This document shows positions 18,507-27,636 of a stretch of DNA of 64,000 nt, piece after piece. The stretch is from the NCBI RefSeq assembly GCF_018863415.1, contig NZ_JAHKSN010000003.1:186001-250000 (forward strand), written 5' to 3'. The position numbers and the translations under genes are program-made. Source of the DNA: Deinococcus aestuarii. GTDB taxonomy: Bacteria; Deinococcota; Deinococci; Deinococcales; Deinococcaceae. A model generated the notes under the pieces. The model saw nothing but the letters and a program-made list of their open reading frames with translations. It was not told the DNA's origin and searched no databases. Numbering within the stretch: position 1 is the stretch's first letter; every line of letters begins with the position of its first letter.

Positions 18507-20128
18507 AGCGAATGTTCCTGCGGCTGCTGAGCCTGGCCGCGTGCGTGTCGGGAGGGGGGCTGGCGGCGAGCGGGTGCACGAGCGTGTATGCCCTGACCTC
18601 CACGGGCATCAACTGGGTCGACGCGGTGTCGGGCGTGGTGTCGGGCACGTACAATACCAACTTCACCGCCATCAACGGCGCGGCCCTCAATCCGGTGACA
18701 GGGCAACTGTTTTTCATCGACCGCAGCACCGCGACGACGAACACGCTCTACCGCTACAACCCGCAGACGCCCACGGTCGCTCCCGTCCAGATCGCGGCGA
18801 TTGCGATTCCCACCCGCACGGGGGGCCCGGCGAGTCCCGTGAACGTTGGGGCGAGCTTCGACAACTCCACCGGAACGCCGAAACTATTCCTGCTTTACAA
18901 CAACTACGTGCTGCAAGAAGTTAACCCGTCTACCGGCGCGGTCGTACGCAATATCGACATCAACCTCGGGGGTGGTCCGACGAACACGACGGGCGCGAAC
19001 ACCAACGGCGACATCGTGTTTGTCGGGAGCACACTCTACGCCCTACTTGACGGCACCCAGAACAATACGCCTGGCATGTTCTACGCTAACTTCGGCACGG
19101 TGCCCGCCACCGGCACGACCGCCTTGACGAGTACTTCCGCCGTGCGAATCACCTCGGGCGGAACGAACGTAGCCACCGGCACCTACAACGGCATCTCCTA
19201 TGACCCGGTGACGGCGCGCACGGTATTGAGTGCGGGCGGCGCCAGCGGCGGCACCGTCTTGCTGAACACGGGCAGCGGAGCCGTCACTGCGCTCAGCACC
19301 ACCGCGAACCTCACCGACATGACCGACTGCGGCAACACGCCGGACCCGCCTACCATTGCCAAGAGCTTCAATTCCGCCACCGTGTTGGTTAACCAGAACA
19401 GCCGCGTCACCCTGACCTTCGGCAACACCAATCCCACCCCCTTCTATCTGCGCAGTGCCGTCACGGACACTCTGCCCAACGGAGTCGTCGTCGCCAGCAC
19501 GCCCAACGCCTCGACCACCTGCCTATCGAGCACGGGGGGAGTGGCAAGCTTCACGGCGGCGGCGGGCAGCGGCAGCGTGACCCTGGCGTCGGGTACCAGC
19601 ATCCCCGGCGGCGGCTGTACATTGAGCTTCGACGTGACCGCTAACACGACCGGCAGCAAGGTGAACACCATCCTGGCGGGAAACGTGCTGAGCACGGCGG
19701 GCACCAACGCTGCTGCGGGCACCGCCACCCTGACCGTCAACGCTCCCGTCACCGGCACTATCAGGAAGGATCAGCGCAACGTCACCCAGGGCGGCACCTT
19801 GAACACCACCGCCGTGAACGCCAGGCCGGGCGAGACGGTCGAATACTGCCTGACCGCCGCCCACGCGGGGAGCGGCTACGCCGACGCTACGGTCGCCACC
19901 TTGCGAGACGTCATCCCCTCCCCGCTCGTTCCCCTGACGAACAGCTACGGCACCGGCCAGGACGTCCGGATCACCCGCAACGCGGGCACGACGTACACCT
20001 ACGCCACCCTCGCCAGCGACACCGACACCGCGACCTACACCTCCGGCACCCGGACCCTCGCCGTGAATATCCTGCCCTTCACGGCCGGGACCACGGTCGA
20101 GGCGTGCTTTCAGGCCAGGGTTCCCTGA
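18503..20128 (+). CDS. Secreted DUF11-like protein, distinct composition (541 aa)
   Basis: Last gene of the surface run, coupled by an ATGA overlap. The signal peptide ends in LAASGC, so processing as a lipoprotein at Cys25 is possible but not certain. The first half (about 30-275) looks like a repeat or propeller fold reading out text such as SVYALTSTGINWVDAVSG and TLYRYNPQTPTVAPVQ. The second half holds two DUF11-like units, with NQNSRVTLTFGNTNPTPFYL and then PGETVEYCLTAAHAGSG. Third positions are visibly less GC-biased than in the neighbours (many AAC, ACT, TAT and CTA codons in 18880-19760), which suggests different ancestry or relaxed codon pressure. It is followed by a strong hairpin with a T-run. 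Confidence 0.8.
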   Translation: MKRMFLRLLSLAACVSGGGLAASGCTSVYALTSTGINWVDAVSGVVSGTYNTNFTAINGAALNPVTGQLFFIDRSTATTNTLYRYNPQTPTVAPVQIAAIAIPTRTGGPASPVNVGASFDNSTGTPKLFLLYNNYVLQEVNPSTGAVVRNIDINLGGGPTNTTGANTNGDIVFVGSTLYALLDGTQNNTPGMFYANFGTVPATGTTALTSTSAVRITSGGTNVATGTYNGISYDPVTARTVLSAGGASGGTVLLNTGSGAVTALSTTANLTDMTDCGNTPDPPTIAKSFNSATVLVNQNSRVTLTFGNTNPTPFYLRSAVTDTLPNGVVVASTPNASTTCLSSTGGVASFTAAAGSGSVTLASGTSIPGGGCTLSFDVTANTTGSKVNTILAGNVLSTAGTNAAAGTATLTVNAPVTGTIRKDQRNVTQGGTLNTTAVNARPGETVEYCLTAAHAGSGYADATVATLRDVIPSPLVPLTNSYGTGQDVRITRNAGTTYTYATLASDTDTATYTSGTRTLAVNILPFTAGTTVEACFQARVP

Positions 20129-20134
20129 CCACGA

Positions 20135-20180
20135 GGGGCCTGCCGGGGGAGTCGGGGTGCAGGCCCCGGTTCCCCAGGCC
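20135..20180 (+). terminator. Terminator of the surface-protein cluster
   Basis: GGGGCCTGC (20135-20143) pairs perfectly with GCAGGCCCC (20159-20167), and a short T-run (CCCTTTTCT) follows. It lies 6 bases after the last stop codon. Confidence 0.6.
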
Positions 20181-20224
20181 CTTTTCTCCCGCCGACCCGC
20201 CCAGGTCAGGACCCGGCCGCCGGG

Positions 20225-20452
20225 TCAGATGGCGCGCATGACGCCGATCTCCTTCACCGCCCGGACGCCTTCGAGGGCCCGCACGCGTTCGAGCCCTTCG
20301 GGGTCCACCTCGGCCCTCACCAGGCCGAAGCGCCGCAGGTGCCGGGCGTCGATCTGCCTGGCCCCCGCCGCCTCCAGCGTGCGGATGAGCCCCTCCTCGC
20401 CCGCCGGGTCACTCGTGGCCTCCCGCGTCAGCGTGATGTGCACAGGCGTCAT
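20225..20452 (-). CDS. Small stand-alone inhibitor-I9-like protein (75 aa)
   Basis: The start is the ATG at 20452, with a strong site (AGGAGGTCCGAC on the minus strand). The 75 residues read as a beta-alpha-beta-beta-alpha-beta ferredoxin-like unit (VHITLTREATSDPAGEEGL ... RFGLVRAEVDPEGLERVRAL, then EGVRAVKEIGVMRAI). This resembles the subtilisin propeptide / inhibitor I9 fold, in which the C-terminal strand typically runs LxxxxGVxxVExD. It lies 59 bases downstream of a subtilase on the same strand, so the pair may be protease and trans-acting chaperone or inhibitor. It has no signal peptide, like the protease. The function is inferred from fold pattern and context. Confidence 0.7.
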   Translation of the reverse strand: MTPVHITLTREATSDPAGEEGLIRTLEAAGARQIDARHLRRFGLVRAEVDPEGLERVRALEGVRAVKEIGVMRAI

Positions 20453-20511
20453 GTCGGACCTCCTGGGTCCAGTGTACGCACCCTGGCCCCCCGTGCCGTG
20501 AGCCTGACCCG

Positions 20512-21678
20512 TCAGGGCGCCTGCACGACCCCCGCGCCCCCGTCCTCGCGGGACAGGGTGGGGACCGGGCGGGCCGTCCTCACCAGGCGGTCCCAGAGGG
20601 CCCGGCCCGTCAGCCCCGGGTCGCCCTGGGCGTGCAGGGCCGCCACCCCCGCCACGTGCGGGGTCGCCATGCTCGTGCCGCTGACGCGCCGGTACCCCTG
20701 CCCCCGCCACGCGGAGAGGATGCCGACCCCAGGAGCGGCGAGGTCCACCGCGCCGATGCCGTCCACGTCGCCGCAGGAGAAGCCCGCCACCCGGTCGCGG
20801 CCATCCACGGCGGCGACGCCCAGGACGGACGGGCACGCGGCGGGGTGGCCGACGGGGGCGACGTGGCGGGGCCGGTCGCTCTCGTTGCCCACGGCGGCCA
20901 CCAGCAGCACGCCGCGCTCGAGCAGCCGGGCCGCCACCACCTCGAAGGTCTCGTCGGCGGGCTCCCCGGCGGCGCGGGGCGAACCGAGGCTGAGCGAGAT
21001 CACGTCGGCCCCCTGGTCCTCGGCCCAGGCCACGGCGTCGATGATCCCGTCGTCCGCGCCCCGCCCCTGGCGGTTCAGGGCCTTGGCGACGAGCAGCGTC
21101 ACGTCCGGGGCGACCCCGTAGCGCACCCCCACCCCCGGGGACGCGCGGCCCGCGACCACCCCCGCGCAGTGCGTGCCGTGCCCGTGGCCGTCGTCCGCCG
21201 TGGGCTCCTCCGGCACGAAGCTGACCGCGTTGCCCGGCAAGACCGTGAGGTCCGGGTGCGCGAGGTCCACGCCCGTGTCGATCACCGCGACCTTGACCCC
21301 GGCGCCGGTCGGGCCGCCCTCCCTCACGCCGATCTGGATCAGGGCCGTCTCGGTCGCCTGTTCCCGCGGCCCGGGTTCGGCGACCTCGGGCGGGTCGGGC
21401 AGGGCGCGGGTCCTGTTCGGCGTGACGGAGAGCACGGCCTCGCTCGCGCGCAGGGCCCCGGCCTGTTCGGGGGTCAGCGCGGCGGTGGCGACGCCAAGCG
21501 TGGTGTACACGCGCACGTGTACGTCGTTCACGGGGCTGAGCACCGTGCGGGTGGCGCGCACCTGCACGTCGGGCACGGGCGGCACGCCCAGCACGCGGAC
21601 GAGCAACTCGACGTTCTCGGGCACGGTGTCGCGGAAGACGATGACGTGGGTGGGCTGTTCACGCAACAGGGGGTCCAT
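20512..21678 (-). CDS. Subtilisin-like serine protease (S8 family), apparently cytoplasmic
   Basis: A 388-residue subtilase. Residues 9-95 resemble an I9 propeptide-type segment, though without a signal peptide before it. The catalytic core starts near 110 with Asp134 (VAVIDTGVD), His167 (GHGHGTHCAG), oxyanion Asn265 (VAAVGNESD) and Ser336 (VSGTSMATPHVAG). All four are present, so the enzyme should be active. The lack of a leader suggests an intracellular protease or non-classical export. No PA or PPC domain is present. A small I9-like gene follows in the same operon. The start at 21678 matches the beginning of the conserved part, though the upstream ribosome site is weak (CCTTTCCTGAC). Confidence 0.92.
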   Translation of the reverse strand: MDPLLREQPTHVIVFRDTVPENVELLVRVLGVPPVPDVQVRATRTVLSPVNDVHVRVYTTLGVATAALTPEQAGALRASEAVLSVTPNRTRALPDPPEVAEPGPREQATETALIQIGVREGGPTGAGVKVAVIDTGVDLAHPDLTVLPGNAVSFVPEEPTADDGHGHGTHCAGVVAGRASPGVGVRYGVAPDVTLLVAKALNRQGRGADDGIIDAVAWAEDQGADVISLSLGSPRAAGEPADETFEVVAARLLERGVLLVAAVGNESDRPRHVAPVGHPAACPSVLGVAAVDGRDRVAGFSCGDVDGIGAVDLAAPGVGILSAWRGQGYRRVSGTSMATPHVAGVAALHAQGDPGLTGRALWDRLVRTARPVPTLSREDGGAGVVQAP

Positions 21679-22282
21679 GTCAGGAAAGGGTACCCGGAGA
21701 GGGGCGGATGAGCCCCGTGTCCGCCCGCGCAGGCCACCCCCGTGAGTGACAGCGCGGGGCGCGGCGGCCCGGGAGCGTGGCGACGTGGGACACCTTTGGG
21801 CCGTTCGGAGGCCCGGGCTCGTCCTGAAAGCCCACTTCCGGCCGTTTCGTGATGGGACACCTTTGGGCTGTTTTTGAAAAACACCGTCTGAGACGATCTA
21901 CGACGGTGGGATACTTTTGGGCCGACAGGATGGGATACCTTTGGGCCGAGTTACCTCTTTTTAACGTTCTGGCGCGTAAAAACCTTTTCTTGGGACTTCC
22001 AGAGTCACATTTGGGACAGCTTTGGGCCGCACCCCCTGAAAAAAGGGGATACCTTTGGGCCGTTTTGGAGGAAACCGCTCGTCCAGTCCGCCAGATGCGA
22101 CTCGCTCTGTTGTTTTCTCTTATCCTTCCAGGCAGGGAAACAACCTGCATGGACCGGAAAAAACCCCTACGACCTCTCCTCCTCACCGGGCGCAACCTGG
22201 ACCGCCTGGGTTTTTTCAGCATCCAGACGCACCTTCTGTTGGAGCCCGTGACGCCCCGGGCACCGGCCAGGAGAGGCCAGCC
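21679..22282. other. AT-richer intergenic region carrying direct repeats
   Basis: Between the divergent protease and lipid-kinase genes lie about 600 bases whose central part (21850-22240) has conspicuous A/T runs (TTTTTGAAAAA, GTTGTTTTCTCTT, GGTTTTTTC) unlike the rest of the window. It holds six 17-bp direct repeats. A 145-codon frame (21849-22286) crosses it but reads as a translation of the repeats. Confidence 0.7.
21787..22062 (+). repeat. Six direct repeats, consensus GGGAYACCTTTGGGCCG
   Basis: Copies begin at 21787, 21854, 21908, 21932, 22013 and 22046, all in the same orientation. Variants are GGGACACCTTTGGGCCG, GGGACACCTTTGGGCTG, GGGATACTTTTGGGCCG, GGGATACCTTTGGGCCG (twice) and GGGACAGCTTTGGGCCG. 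Start-to-start distances are 67, 54, 24, 81 and 33 bases. They look like protein-binding iterons rather than a CRISPR (irregular and very short spacers) or a microsatellite. No replication initiator gene lies in the window. Confidence 0.85.
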
Positions 22283-23170
22283 GTGACCCCGGGTGACCTC
22301 AAGCTGCTGGTGAATATCAACGCCCGCCGGGGCCGGGAGTCGGTGAGACCGGCGGTGGAGGCCCTGGCCGCCGCCGGGCTGCGGGTCACGGCGCTGGTGG
22401 TCAGCGACCCCCGGGCGGCGGAAGACCTCCTGCGCGCCGAGGTCGAGCGTGGCGCCCCCTGGGTGGTCGTGGGGGGCGGCGACGGCACGCTCTCGCACGC
22501 GGCGAACCTCCTGGCGGGGACGGACACGGCCCTGGGCGTGTTGCCGCTCGGCACCGGGAACACCTTCGCGCGCAGCGTGGGCGTGCCCCTCGACCTCGCC
22601 GGGGCCGCGCGGGTGGTCGCGCAGGGGCAGACGACGGCGGTCGATGTCGGGCGGGTCAACGGGCGGGTGTTTCTCAACAGCGTGGCGCTCGGGCTCTCGG
22701 CGCAGATCGCCCGCAGCCTGGACGGCGACCTCAAGCGCCGCCTGGGCCTGCTGGCCTGGCCCGCCGTGGGGGCGCGGGTGCTGGCGCGCCACCACGCACT
22801 CGACCTCACCCTCACCTACGCCGGGGGCACCCTGCGGCTGCACACCCACCAACTGCTCGTGGCGAACGGGCGGTACGTGGCCGGGCCCCTGCGCGCGGCG
22901 CCGGACGCCTCGGTGGCGGACCGGCAGCTCGACGTGCTCGTCTTCGGCAAGGGGCGGCTCGCCAGCCTGCTGCGGGCGGGCGTCGGCTGGACGCTCGGCG
23001 ACCCGGCCCTGCGCTTTTCCACGGACGACCTGCGCGTGCGGACGCGGCGCGGCCGGGAATGGATCAGCGTGGACGGCGACGTGACGCTCGCCACCGCCCT
23101 GCACCTGCGGGTCGAGGCCGGGGCCCTGCGGGTGCGGGTCCCCAGGGGCTTCGACGCCCGGCGGGTCTGA
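22283..23170 (+). CDS. Diacylglycerol/lipid kinase family protein
   Basis: A 295-residue protein of the DAGK_cat family (YegS/DgkB/sphingosine kinase fold). The nucleotide-binding GGGDGT is at residues 64-69 and the companion LPLGTGNTFARSVG at about 87-100. The C-terminal beta-sandwich contains NSVALGLSAQIARSL and the late motif ISVDGDVTLATALHLRVEAG. It probably phosphorylates a membrane lipid, for example diacylglycerol, at the cytoplasmic face. The GTG at 22283 has GGAGAGG upstream. The gene follows the repeat region directly and is transcribed away from it. Confidence 0.9.
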   Translation: MTPGDLKLLVNINARRGRESVRPAVEALAAAGLRVTALVVSDPRAAEDLLRAEVERGAPWVVVGGGDGTLSHAANLLAGTDTALGVLPLGTGNTFARSVGVPLDLAGAARVVAQGQTTAVDVGRVNGRVFLNSVALGLSAQIARSLDGDLKRRLGLLAWPAVGARVLARHHALDLTLTYAGGTLRLHTHQLLVANGRYVAGPLRAAPDASVADRQLDVLVFGKGRLASLLRAGVGWTLGDPALRFSTDDLRVRTRRGREWISVDGDVTLATALHLRVEAGALRVRVPRGFDARRV

Positions 23171-23337
23171 GGCCGACCGGCCCGGAGTCCGGACCCTCCG
23201 GATGACCCCGCGGAGGTCGTCCACGGGTCGGAGCCTTCCCTGCCCGTGGTCCGTCGGTCACCGCGCCCGACGTGCCCGCGCACCTGGGCCACGAGGGGCC
23301 GTCCTTCCGGGAGGCGCCGGGCGCGGCCGACCCGACC

Positions 23338-24741
23338 TCACCGGGGCGGGAGGTGGTACAGCTCGATCCCGAGCGCGCTGCGGGCCGGAAATCCCTTCCA
23401 GTACGTGTCGTCCTGCTTCGGCGTGCCGTCGGGGTTGCGGCTGTACTTCCCGTCCCCGGCGACGGGCGTGGGCACGTTCAGGTACGCGGCGGCCCCGGCG
23501 TCTCCCTTGAGGCGGCTGTTCAGGAAGGCCGTCACGAAGTGCGCGTTGAGGTCTTGCAGGCGCTCCATGTCCCAGGCGGGCTCGGCGTAGTGGGCGTACT
23601 CCTCGGGGCTTTTCAGGCTCGCCGCCGGGGGCGGGTTGGGCGCGACGTTGTGGCGGGCGTTCTGGTAGACGAGCATGAAACGGTCGGCGTTCACCGCGTT
23701 CTCGAAAAGCGACTTCACCCCGCCCGCGTAGCCCGACACGTCGTCGTGGTCGCCCACGATGAACAGGGTCGGCACCCGCAGGCCGCCCAGCCCGGCGGCG
23801 TCCCAGAAGCCGAAGCTGGCCGCGTTGTTGATCCCCGCCGCGCGCGCGGCAGCGTCCCCGCCCCAGGGCGCGAAGGCCACGACTGCCTTGAGGCGCGGAT
23901 CGACCCGGTAGGCCCCCACCGCCCGGGAGGCGAGCGCCCCGCCCGGCACAAACCCGAGAACCTGGGAGGCGAAGCCCGCCCCCGCGAAGTTGAGCGCCCC
24001 GTAGCCCCCCATGCTGTAGCCCACCACCGCCGTGTTGTTCGCGTCCACCAGCCCGCGCAGGAAGCTGTTCCCCGCCGTGGAGAGGGCCGCAAGGGCGTCG
24101 AGCACCGCCTGGTCGTCGGGCGCGCGGTTGAGCAGCGTGCTGGCAAAGGCCACCTTGTCGGCGTGGGTGCTGTCGGTGTGGTCGATGGAGGCGACGACGT
24201 ACCCCTTGCTCGCCAGGTTCTCGGCGAGGCGGCTCATCAGGTAGCGACTCCCTGGGTAACCGTGCGAGAAGATGACGAGCGGGTACGGACCACCCTGGGC
24301 GGTGGGCGCGGCGCCCCGCGTGGCCCGGCCCGGGAAGGTGAAGGGCACCACGGGCCGCTGCGGGTTGCCGGGCCCGCTCCCCAGCGCGTCGCGGTACTCG
24401 GTGGTCTGCGCCTGCCCGGCGGCCAGGGCGGCGGGGTACCACACCTCCACGGTGAGCGGGCGGTCGTAGCGCGGCAGGGGACTGGGCGCCGGGGACGCAC
24501 CCCCTTGGGTCTGGGCCGTCGCCCGCGCGATGTCCGGCACGTCCCGCCGCACGAGCGTCAGGGTCCGCACCCCCACCGCGTGCGGGCCGCGCGCACTCAG
24601 CTCGGGCGCGTCCGGGCGGGGGCCGCCGGGGGCAACCGGGCCGGAGGCGGTGGGCGCGGCGGACTGGGCCAGGGCCCCGCCGCCCAGGGCGAGCAGCGAG
24701 GACAGGGCCAGCAGACAGGAACGCGGGGACAAGGCGGGCAT
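23338..24741 (-). CDS. Secreted alpha/beta hydrolase
   Basis: A 467-residue exported esterase/lipase-like enzyme. The ATG at 24741 has a strong site (CCGGAGGTCCACCC on the minus strand). The signal peptide covers about residues 1-26 ([17 protein letters not shown]). The oxyanion-type strand is [14 protein letters not shown] (about 153-165), the nucleophile elbow GYSMGG has Ser243, an acid candidate lies in [16 protein letters not shown], and a His candidate in [10 protein letters not shown]. The layout resembles dienelactone hydrolase/PAF-acetylhydrolase-like secreted proteins. The C-terminal 60 residues are a family-specific tail. Substrate unknown. It faces the lipid kinase gene convergently. 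Confidence 0.85.
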   Translation of the reverse strand: MPALSPRSCLLALSSLLALGGGALAQSAAPTASGPVAPGGPRPDAPELSARGPHAVGVRTLTLVRRDVPDIARATAQTQGGASPAPSPLPRYDRPLTVEVWYPAALAAGQAQTTEYRDALGSGPGNPQRPVVPFTFPGRATRGAAPTAQGGPYPLVIFSHGYPGSRYLMSRLAENLASKGYVVASIDHTDSTHADKVAFASTLLNRAPDDQAVLDALAALSTAGNSFLRGLVDANNTAVVGYSMGGYGALNFAGAGFASQVLGFVPGGALASRAVGAYRVDPRLKAVVAFAPWGGDAAARAAGINNAASFGFWDAAGLGGLRVPTLFIVGDHDDVSGYAGGVKSLFENAVNADRFMLVYQNARHNVAPNPPPAASLKSPEEYAHYAEPAWDMERLQDLNAHFVTAFLNSRLKGDAGAAAYLNVPTPVAGDGKYSRNPDGTPKQDDTYWKGFPARSALGIELYHLPPR

Positions 24742-24916
24742 GGGTGGACCTCCGGGAGGGGCGAGGGGAGGAGCGGGCCGGGGCGGGCCGACTCGGCCGA
24801 CGAGGCCAGCGGGACTCGGCCGCCGGTCTGCGGGTGGGTTGCAGGTGCCCGGGCAGCATACACCGGCCCTGGGGCGACCCGGGAACTTCGTCGGCCCGGC
24901 CCGGGTACGATCACCC

Positions 24917-26035
24917 ATGTCGCCTTCCCGGGTCGCCCGCCCCCTCGCCACGCTGCTGGCCCTGGCCTCGGGGGCGTGGGCCCCCCTCGCCTGGCGGCGG
25001 GTCCGCGCCTTCACCCCGCTGCTGCCCGGCGACGCGCCCGGCGAGGTCAGCGTCATCATCCCCGCCCGCGACGAGGCCGGAAACATCGGCCCCTGCGCGC
25101 GGGGCTGGCTGGCCCAGACCCACCCGCCGCAGGAGGTCATCGTGGTGGACGACGGCTCGGCGGACGGCACCGCCGAGGAGGCCCGGGGCGTGCCTGGCGC
25201 CCGCCTGCGCGTCCTGTCGGCGCCCCCGCTGCCGCCGGGGTGGGCGGGCAAGGTCCACGCCCTGCACGTCGGGGCTCAGGAGGCGCGGGGCGAGTGGCTG
25301 CTCTTCACCGACGCCGACATGCGCGCCCGGCCGCCGCTGCTGGCCCGCGCCCTGGCGACGGCGCGGCACCACGGGTTCGATCTCGTCACCTGCTCGGGCA
25401 CCCAGGCCCGCCCCACCCTGGCCTGGCGGATGCTGTGGCCGGTCGGCGGCCTGCTGGTGATGGCGGCCAGCGCCCCCGACGGGCGGGCGCGGTACGCGCT
25501 GGGCGTCGGGCATTTCCTGCTGGTGCGCCGCGCGGCCTTCGAGGCGGTGGGCGGCTGGGCCAGCCTGCGGGCCTCGGTGGGCGAGGACGTGGACTTCGCC
25601 ACCCGCCTGCGCGACCACGGCTCCCGGGTCGCCGCCGTGGAGGGGGAGGGGCTGCTCCACACCGCCAGCCTGGCGAACGCCCCCGAACTGCTGGCGAGCT
25701 TTCGCAAGAGCTTCTACGGCTCGGCCATCGTGAGCACCCCGCAACTGCTGACGGGCGGGCTGTGGCTGCTCGCCCTCGGGGGCCTGCCGCCCGTGCTGGC
25801 CGCCCTCGGCCTGCGGCGGCGGGACCGCGCCCTGACCGCCTGGGCACTCGCGGCCTGGGGCCTCCAGGCCCTGGGGCGCCGGCTCTTCGACCACCGCCTG
25901 GGGGTGCCCGCCGCCTACGCGCTCACCGCCCCGCCCGCCTGGGCCGCCTACGGGGGAATGCTGCTCGACGCCGGGTTGCGCCGGGTCACCCGCCGCCCCG
26001 CCCTCTGGAAGGGCCGCGACCGGCCCGCGGGCTGA
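24917..26035 (+). CDS. Family 2 glycosyltransferase, membrane-associated
   Basis: A 372-residue GT2 enzyme. One N-terminal hydrophobic segment (about 8-25) precedes the GT-A domain: [16 protein letters not shown] (44-59), [10 protein letters not shown] (76-85) and the metal-binding TDADM (131-135). A QxxRW-like region is replaced by [12 protein letters not shown]. Two or more hydrophobic segments near the C-terminus (about 270-345) would hold it in the membrane. The arrangement resembles HpnB/CrtQ-type transferases that glycosylate hopanoids or carotenoids, but the acceptor cannot be deduced. The stop codon lies inside a 25-bp perfect inverted repeat. The start was chosen at the first ATG upstream of the conserved part; the ribosome site is weak. 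Confidence 0.87.
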   Translation: MSPSRVARPLATLLALASGAWAPLAWRRVRAFTPLLPGDAPGEVSVIIPARDEAGNIGPCARGWLAQTHPPQEVIVVDDGSADGTAEEARGVPGARLRVLSAPPLPPGWAGKVHALHVGAQEARGEWLLFTDADMRARPPLLARALATARHHGFDLVTCSGTQARPTLAWRMLWPVGGLLVMAASAPDGRARYALGVGHFLLVRRAAFEAVGGWASLRASVGEDVDFATRLRDHGSRVAAVEGEGLLHTASLANAPELLASFRKSFYGSAIVSTPQLLTGGLWLLALGGLPPVLAALGLRRRDRALTAWALAAWGLQALGRRLFDHRLGVPAAYALTAPPAWAAYGGMLLDAGLRRVTRRPALWKGRDRPAG

Positions 26036-26088
26036 ACGTTCGCGGGTACGGGGCCGCCCGACCCCCCGTACCCGCGAACGTTCAGCCC
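26029..26088 (+). terminator. 25-bp perfect inverted repeat over a stop codon
   Basis: The arms are 26029-26053 and 26064-26088 with a 10-base loop; all 25 pairs match. The GT2 TGA (26033-26035) is inside the left arm. It is unusually long for an intrinsic terminator and lacks a T-tract; it may act as a terminator or as a binding or processing site. Confidence 0.6.
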
Positions 26089-26288
26089 GGTCCGGAGACG
26101 GTGGGTGCTCCCGGGCGTGCTCGCCCTGCTGGGCGCCCTTTCCCTCGCCCACGCCCCCTGCGCCGGCAGCTTGTCCCGCGCCGGGGTGGGGTGGTGCCCG
26201 GCGGCGGGGACGGCGCCCATGCCCGTCGCCTGCGTGCCCCGCCCATAGGGGGGCAGGCGGGCCGAAGGGGGCGGCGCTATCCTGGGGC

Positions 26289-27560
26289 GTGCCCGTCACC
26301 GCCCTGTACAACTGGTTTAACGCGCACGACACCGAGCGGCGTTACCTCAGCGAGGCGACCGGGGCGGAGGGCGACCGCCGCGATCCCTACGAGCGCGACC
26401 GGGCGCGCATCATCCACTCCAGCGCCTTTCGCCGCCTCCAGGGCAAGAGCCAGATTTTCGCGGCGGGGTGGTCGGGCTTCTTGCGCACCCGGGTCACGCA
26501 CGCGATGGAGGTCGCGCAGATCGCCCGCGCCATCGCCACCAACCACGGCCTGCCGGGCGGGCTCGCCGAGGCGGCGGCGCTCGCGCACGACCTCGGGCAC
26601 CCCCCCTTCGGGCACAACGGGGAGGAGGCCCTGAACGCCTGCATGCGCCCCTACGGCGGCTTCGAAGGCAACGCGCAGACCTACCGCATCCTGACCCGGC
26701 TCGAACCCCTCACCACCCGGCACCCGGGCGTGAACGTCACGCGGGCGACGCTGCTGGGCGTGCTGAAGTACCCCGGCGGGCGCGGCGGGGTGCCCGCGAT
26801 GTATGAGGACGACGCCCGGCTCGACGGCGGCTGGCTGTACGGGGAGACGGCGCTCGGCGACGACCACCTCCCGCGCAGCGTGATCTGCCAGATCATGGAC
26901 TGGGCGGACGACATCGCCTACAGCCTGCACGACCTGGAGGACGGCATCCGCAGCGGCCTGCTCTCGCACCACGCGCTCGTGACGGGCGAGGCGGTCTGCC
27001 GGGTGACCGAGCGGGCGCGGCGGGCCCACGGGGAACTCGACGAGGCGTTCGTGGGGCCGGTACTGCGCCTTTTGCACGCCCGGCTCGACGACGGGGCGAG
27101 CATCGCGCCCGCCACCGCCCGGGTGCGCGAGGTGGAGGCGGCGTATGTGAACCGCTTCGTGACGGCCACCCGGATCGAGGCGCACGGCACGCCGCACAGC
27201 GCCTTCGACCTCACGCTCGCGCTGCCGCCGGAGGTGCGGCTGGAGTGCGCGGTCCTCAAGGCGATCACGCAAGAACTCATCTTGCGCGACCAGCGCACCG
27301 GGGTCTACGCCCGGCAGGCCACCGGCACGGTCACCGACCTCTTCGGCCTGCTGCTGGAGACGGCGGTGGGTGACCTCGACGACGTGCGCGCGGCCGTGCT
27401 GCCCCGCGAGGTGCGCGCGAGCCTGCTGCACAGCGCCTCGGAAGCGGCCCGCGCCCGGATCGTGTGCGACTTCATCGCCGACATGACGGACGCGCAGGCC
27501 ACCCAGTACCACCAGCGCCTCTTCGGCGCCCCGCAGAGTTCGCCCTTCGCGCCGCTGTAG
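26289..27560 (+). CDS. dgt: Deoxyguanosinetriphosphate triphosphohydrolase-like HD protein
   Basis: A 423-residue dGTPase-family HD phosphohydrolase that removes triphosphate from dNTPs, giving the deoxynucleoside. The metal ligands of the HD domain are visible: His71 in RVTHAMEVAQ, His100-Asp101 in ALAHDLGHPPFGH, and a later Asp in MDWADDIAYSLHDLEDG. The N-terminal RRDPYERDRARIIHSSAFRRLQ is a hallmark of the family. Length and order are normal. The GTG at 26289 begins the conserved part. Such enzymes control dNTP pools and affect mutation and repair. The neighbouring RusA-like nuclease, 76 bases downstream, may be cotranscribed, which would give a small nucleic-acid metabolism pair. Confidence 0.93.
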   Translation: MPVTALYNWFNAHDTERRYLSEATGAEGDRRDPYERDRARIIHSSAFRRLQGKSQIFAAGWSGFLRTRVTHAMEVAQIARAIATNHGLPGGLAEAAALAHDLGHPPFGHNGEEALNACMRPYGGFEGNAQTYRILTRLEPLTTRHPGVNVTRATLLGVLKYPGGRGGVPAMYEDDARLDGGWLYGETALGDDHLPRSVICQIMDWADDIAYSLHDLEDGIRSGLLSHHALVTGEAVCRVTERARRAHGELDEAFVGPVLRLLHARLDDGASIAPATARVREVEAAYVNRFVTATRIEAHGTPHSAFDLTLALPPEVRLECAVLKAITQELILRDQRTGVYARQATGTVTDLFGLLLETAVGDLDDVRAAVLPREVRASLLHSASEAARARIVCDFIADMTDAQATQYHQRLFGAPQSSPFAPL

Positions 27561-27636
27561 GACCGGGCGCAACCTGCCGCGCTTTCCAACCCAGGTCCCT
27601 GAAAGGTCGGCGGGAGGCTGCTAGGGTGGGGCCGCC

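Noticed and set aside
21787..22062. CRISPR array
   Set aside because: Repeats are only 17 bp, spacers vary from 7 to 64 bases, and there are no cas genes.
21849..22286. 145-codon frame containing repeated G-x-L-W-A units
   Set aside because: The units are direct translations of the 17-bp repeats. The first repeat lies out of phase and outside the frame, codon use is unlike other genes, and no ribosome site precedes it. Kept only as an open question in the findings.
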